Below are positions 6,123 through 8,922 of a stretch of 8,922 bases of DNA, one piece after another. The notes under the pieces are model-generated. The model was not told the origin of the DNA, did not search any database, and saw nothing but the letters and a program-made list of their open reading frames with translations. This DNA is from DAIMZM01 sp036733985. GTDB taxonomy: Bacteria > Bacillota > Dehalobacteriia > UBA4068. Where the stretch lies: assembly GCA_036733985.1 (NCBI GenBank), contig DAIMZM010000095.1, positions 1 to 8,922 of the forward strand. The letters run 5' to 3'. Numbering within the stretch: position 1 is the first letter of the stretch; each line of letters opens with the position of its first letter. Made by a program: the position numbers and the translations under genes.

Positions 6123-7670
6123 ATGGGCAAAATTCGTACGCAGAGAGATTTTCATGAGGCCCGCTGGGATGAACCCATCATCATGGAAATGGGCCGCCAG
6201 GGGCAGCGGGGCATTGCCGTCACCCCGGTGGAGGAAGCCTGCCAAAGCGACGTGGCTGCCCTGATCCCCCACCGCCTGGCCCGGAAGAACCCGCCGAAGC
6301 TGCCGGAGCTCTCCCAGATGGAAGTAGTGCGCCACTATACCCGGCTTTCCCAGGAAACCATCGGCACGGATATCAATATCGATATCGGCCTGGGCACCTG
6401 CACCATGAAATACAGCCCCAAGGTGAACGAAGCCATCATCCGCAGCCCCAAGCTGCAGGAACTGCATCCCTTCCAGGATGACGGCACGGTTCAGGGCCTG
6501 CTGAAGATCATGTACGATACCTGCGAATACTTAAAAGAGATCTCCGGCCTGGATTTCTTCACCCTGCAGCCTTCCGGCGGCACCCAGGCGATCTACAACA
6601 ATGTGGCCACCATCCGGGCTTATCATGAGTCCCGGGGGGAAGGGGCGCAGCGGGACGAGATCATCACCACCATCCTCTCCCATCCCGGCAATCCGGGCTC
6701 CGCGGCCACTGCCGGCTATAAAGTCATTACCCTGATGCCCAATGCGGAAGGGTATCCGGATCTTGAGGCGCTGAAAGCTGTGGTGGGCCCCCATACGGCA
6801 GGCCTGCTCATCACCAATCCCGAGGATACGGGGCTCTATAACCCCAGGATCAAGGAATTTACCGATATCGTGCACAGCGTGGGCGGCCTTTGCGCCTACG
6901 ACCAGGCCAATCTGAACGGCGTATTCTGCCTGACCCGGGCCAAAGAGGCGGGCTTTGATTTATGCCATTATAATCTGCATAAATCCTTCAGCTCCCCCCA
7001 TGGCTGCCAGGGGCCCGGCGCCGGCGCTTCCGGCTGCGTGGAGAAGCTGATCAAATTCCAGCCTGTGCCCAGGGTCTGCTTTGACGGCCAGAAGTATTAT
7101 CTGGATTACCATCATCCTGATTCCATCGGCAAGCTGCGGATGTTCTTCGGCGTGCCCGCTGTGATCGTTCGCGCTTACGCTTATATCCGCAGCATGGGCC
7201 AGGAAGGCCTCAAAAATGTGGCTGAGCTCTCCATCCTGAACAACAACTATATGCTGAAGCTGCTGCTGGAGATCAAGGGCCTCTCCATGCCTTTGGCCCC
7301 GGGGGTGGCCCGTTTGGAGCAGGCCCGTCTGAGCTGGGACGAACTGACCGCGGAGACCGGCGTCACCACCGACGATATCTGCCGCCGCATTGTGGATTAC
7401 GGCTTCCAGGATTATTTCGCCAGCCATCATCCCCGGGTCATTCCCGAGCCCTTTACCCCGGAACCCTGCGAAACCTATTCCCTGGACGATATCGAGGAAT
7501 ATGTGGCTGCCTTCAAAGCCATTGCCGACGAATGCTACAATGACCCTGAGCTGGTCAAGACCGCGCCCCATCGGGCCGCCCTGGCCCATCAGATCGACGA
7601 AAGCGGCCTGACGGATATGGACAAGCTGGCCACCACCTGGCGGGCCTTCCAGAAAATCAAAGATTGCTGA
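6123..7670 (+). CDS. GcvPB-like protein: divergent PLP-binding homologue of glycine dehydrogenase (decarboxylating) subunit 2
   Basis: A 515-residue PLP enzyme subunit related to GcvPB (typically about 480-490 residues). In the glycine cleavage system this subunit decarboxylates glycine and passes the aminomethyl group to lipoyl-GcvH. Conserved marks: VVRHYTRLSQ (68-77), the GTCTMKYSPK motif (91-100), TLQP (147-150), YDQANLN (259-265) with the Asp expected to contact the PLP ring nitrogen, and YNLHKSFSSPHG (283-294) with Lys287 as presumed Schiff-base lysine. Several positions differ from canonical GcvPB: SGGTQAIYN for AGAHGE-type, SHPGNPGSA for AHGTNPASA, YDQANLN for YDGANLN, and HGCQGPGAG for HGGGGPGAG. 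The stop/start arrangement TAATATG implies translational coupling with the GcvPA-like gene, as for an obligate heterodimer. The reaction is probably PLP-dependent decarboxylation or related alpha-carbon chemistry; glycine as substrate is unproven. Confidence 0.87.
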   Translation: MGKIRTQRDFHEARWDEPIIMEMGRQGQRGIAVTPVEEACQSDVAALIPHRLARKNPPKLPELSQMEVVRHYTRLSQETIGTDINIDIGLGTCTMKYSPKVNEAIIRSPKLQELHPFQDDGTVQGLLKIMYDTCEYLKEISGLDFFTLQPSGGTQAIYNNVATIRAYHESRGEGAQRDEIITTILSHPGNPGSAATAGYKVITLMPNAEGYPDLEALKAVVGPHTAGLLITNPEDTGLYNPRIKEFTDIVHSVGGLCAYDQANLNGVFCLTRAKEAGFDLCHYNLHKSFSSPHGCQGPGAGASGCVEKLIKFQPVPRVCFDGQKYYLDYHHPDSIGKLRMFFGVPAVIVRAYAYIRSMGQEGLKNVAELSILNNNYMLKLLLEIKGLSMPLAPGVARLEQARLSWDELTAETGVTTDDICRRIVDYGFQDYFASHHPRVIPEPFTPEPCETYSLDDIEEYVAAFKAIADECYNDPELVKTAPHRAALAHQIDESGLTDMDKLATTWRAFQKIKDC

Positions 7671-7705
7671 TCCTGACTGAATAAACCCTGGCAAGGAGGA
7701 GTACC

Positions 7706-8494
7706 ATGAATGCTTTAGAGGGAAAGATCGCCTTCATTACCGGCGCCGCCATGGGCAATGGCGCGGGCATCGCCACCGTGTTCGCGGAAAAGGGCGCTAC
7801 CGTGATCCTGGCGGATATCAGCGAAACGGTTTTCGACACCGCTGCTAAAATCGGCCAAGGCGCTGTGGCCTATCAAGTGGATATTTCCGACTATGACGCG
7901 GTGAAAAAAGTGGCCGACGACGTGATCGCCAAATTCGGCCGCCTGGATATCCTGGTGAACAATGCCGGCATCGCCCGCTTTGTGGACGTCAGGAACATGA
8001 GCGACGAGCTGCGGGACCGCCATTGGCAAGTCAATGTGGTGGGCGTCTGGAACTGCACCAAGGCTTTTATCAACCACATGATCGACCGGAAATACGGGCG
8101 CATCGTCAATATGAGCTCTGTCACCGGCCCCCGGGTTTCCGATCCCGGCATGATGGCTTATGGCATGAGCAAAGGCGCGGTGCTGGCCTTCACCAAGACC
8201 ACCGCTATGGATGTGGCCCGCTACGGCATCCGCGCCAACGCCATCCTGCCCGGCTATATCCTGACCCCTATGGTCTGGCATAGCGCCACTGAAACCAATG
8301 CGGCTGATCCCCAGAGCGTGATCGACGGCATTGCCGCCGGCGTGCCGGTAAAACGCCTGGGCGATCCTAAGGAGATCGGCTATCTGGCCGCTTTCCTGGC
8401 TTCTGATGAGGCGGCCTATATCACCGGCGCCGAATTCCTCATTGACGGCGGCAGCACCCTGCCGGAGACTTCCGCCATGGGCTTGAAAGACTAG
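7706..8494 (+). CDS. Short-chain dehydrogenase/reductase, UcpA-like
   Basis: A 262-residue classical SDR oxidoreductase. Rossmann motif TGAAMGNG (12-19); Asp37 at the end of strand 2, which in this superfamily usually favours NAD(H) over NADP(H); NNAG (85-88); and active-site residues Asn110, Ser138, Tyr152 and Lys156 in YGMSK. The run MSDELRDRHWQVNVVGVWNC (98-117), SSVTG (137-141), and the C-terminal IDGGSTLPET closely resemble E. coli UcpA and its relatives, whose natural substrate is not settled (UcpA is linked to furan aldehyde tolerance). AAGGAGG lies 6 bases before the ATG. It follows the GcvPB-like gene by 35 bases in the same direction, so it is likely co-transcribed and may oxidise or reduce a carbonyl/alcohol intermediate of the same pathway. 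The specific substrate cannot be deduced. Confidence 0.92.
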   Translation: MNALEGKIAFITGAAMGNGAGIATVFAEKGATVILADISETVFDTAAKIGQGAVAYQVDISDYDAVKKVADDVIAKFGRLDILVNNAGIARFVDVRNMSDELRDRHWQVNVVGVWNCTKAFINHMIDRKYGRIVNMSSVTGPRVSDPGMMAYGMSKGAVLAFTKTTAMDVARYGIRANAILPGYILTPMVWHSATETNAADPQSVIDGIAAGVPVKRLGDPKEIGYLAAFLASDEAAYITGAEFLIDGGSTLPETSAMGLKD

Positions 8495-8510
8495 GTTCCC
8501 GCGTTCAGGC

Positions 8511-8530
8511 AAGCCGCCTGGCGGCGGCTT
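8511..8530 (+). other. Perfect GC-rich hairpin between the SDR gene and the next gene
   Basis: AAGCCGCC (8511-8518) pairs with GGCGGCTT (8523-8530) around a TGGC loop. It lies 17 bases after the SDR stop but is followed by a C run, not a T run, so it is not a standard intrinsic terminator. It may be an mRNA 3'-end stabiliser or processing element that lowers expression of the downstream gene. Confidence 0.55.
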
Positions 8531-8555
8531 CCCCCCGCGTATTTGCAGCTTTACC

Positions 8556-8582
8556 GTCCGGCCTGCCGGGCAGGGGCCGGAC
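8556..8582 (+). other. Second GC-rich hairpin before the dehydrogenase gene
   Basis: GTCCGGCC (8556-8563) pairs perfectly with GGCCGGAC (8575-8582). The enclosed TGCC/GGCA bases may pair further, next to a two-base bulge. No T tract follows. It ends 17 bases before the AAGGAGG ribosome binding site at 8599-8605, so that site remains free of the stem. Confidence 0.5.
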
Positions 8583-8613
8583 CAGCATGAAGCACAATAA
8601 GGAGGTCAAAAAA

Positions 8614-8922
8614 ATGTTAGCAGTGGTAAAAGAGCATGAAGGGCCGGGTTTTGCCGTCAAAGACGTACCCATGCCGGAACTCAGGGAAGACGATGTGATC
8701 ATCCGCGTCAAATCCGTGGGCATCTGCGGCTCGGATATCCCGATCCTGGCCGGCACCCGCAAGGTTCCCTGGCCGATGATTCCCGGCCATGAATTTGCCG
8801 GCGATATTTTTGCCGTGGGGCCGAAGGTCAAGGGTTTGGCCCTGGGCGACCGGGTCACTCCTGCCTGGTTATTGGCTGCGGGGGTTGCAAATACTGCATC
8901 GGGGGCAAGGAAAGCCTCTGCG
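8614..8922 (+). pseudogene. Zinc-dependent medium-chain alcohol/polyol dehydrogenase, 5' part, with an apparent frameshift near 8864; runs off the window
   Basis: The first 83 or so codons read as an MDR-superfamily dehydrogenase of the sorbitol/threonine dehydrogenase type. GICGSD carries catalytic-zinc ligand Cys38, PGHEFAG carries His59 and Glu60, and GDRVTP follows. Downstream, the reading frame of the ATG gives unrelated residues. The frame one base earlier gives LVIGCGGCKYC and then IGGKESLC, i.e. the structural-zinc pattern C-x2-C-x2-C-x7-C. Restoring one C in GCCTGG at about 8863-8868 would join the two halves as RVTPALVIGCGGC. This is either a true inactivating deletion or a sequencing/assembly error; typing it as a pseudogene is provisional. 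The ribosome binding site AAGGAGG is 8 bases before the ATG. It follows the SDR gene by 119 bp, probably in the same operon, and should act with NAD(P) on an alcohol or polyol. Confidence 0.8.

Noticed and set aside
7715..8512. Minus-strand open frame of 265 codons
   Set aside because: It mirrors the SDR gene, which has all the SDR catalytic motifs and a strong ribosome binding site; the mirror frame has no family features.

Overview
The window looks like chromosomal DNA from an anaerobic member of the Firmicutes (Clostridia or Negativicutes). The grounds are GC-rich genes with strong AAGGAGG-type ribosome binding sites, AT-rich TTGACA/TATAAT promoters, a clostridial-style PurA, a P-protein split into two subunits (GcvPA/GcvPB type), and a threonine tRNA like those of Firmicutes. 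The family or genus cannot be fixed from the sequence alone.

Left part (1-2955), read on the minus strand. An AMP-synthesis operon, purB then purA, runs from a clear promoter at 2927-2955. PurB and PurA together convert IMP to AMP, and PurB also acts earlier on SAICAR. Just past purA is the 5' half of a tRNA gene, cut by the window edge, with its own consensus promoter. On the other side a tRNA-Thr(GGT) gene with promoter and terminator (3020-3202) diverges from purB. The purine operon is therefore bracketed by two tRNA genes.

Right part (3415-8922), read on the plus strand. A BmrR-like MerR-family regulator with a GyrI-like effector domain ends at a terminator. After a gene-free gap comes a promoter whose -35 and -10 boxes are 19 bp apart, the hallmark of MerR-activated promoters. 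It drives a tight gene set: a GcvPA-like subunit, a GcvPB-like subunit (1 nt apart), a UcpA-like short-chain dehydrogenase, and a zinc-dependent medium-chain dehydrogenase that runs off the window and carries an apparent single-base frameshift.

The right-hand set is the part worth attention. The two P-protein-like subunits keep the PLP lysine but have altered motifs at several otherwise conserved sites. No gcvT, gcvH or lpd gene is present, and I see no glycine riboswitch. The partners are two NAD(P)-type dehydrogenases and an effector-sensing regulator. I infer an inducible catabolic or biosynthetic pathway built around a repurposed P-protein-type PLP enzyme, substrate unknown, rather than a standard glycine cleavage system.
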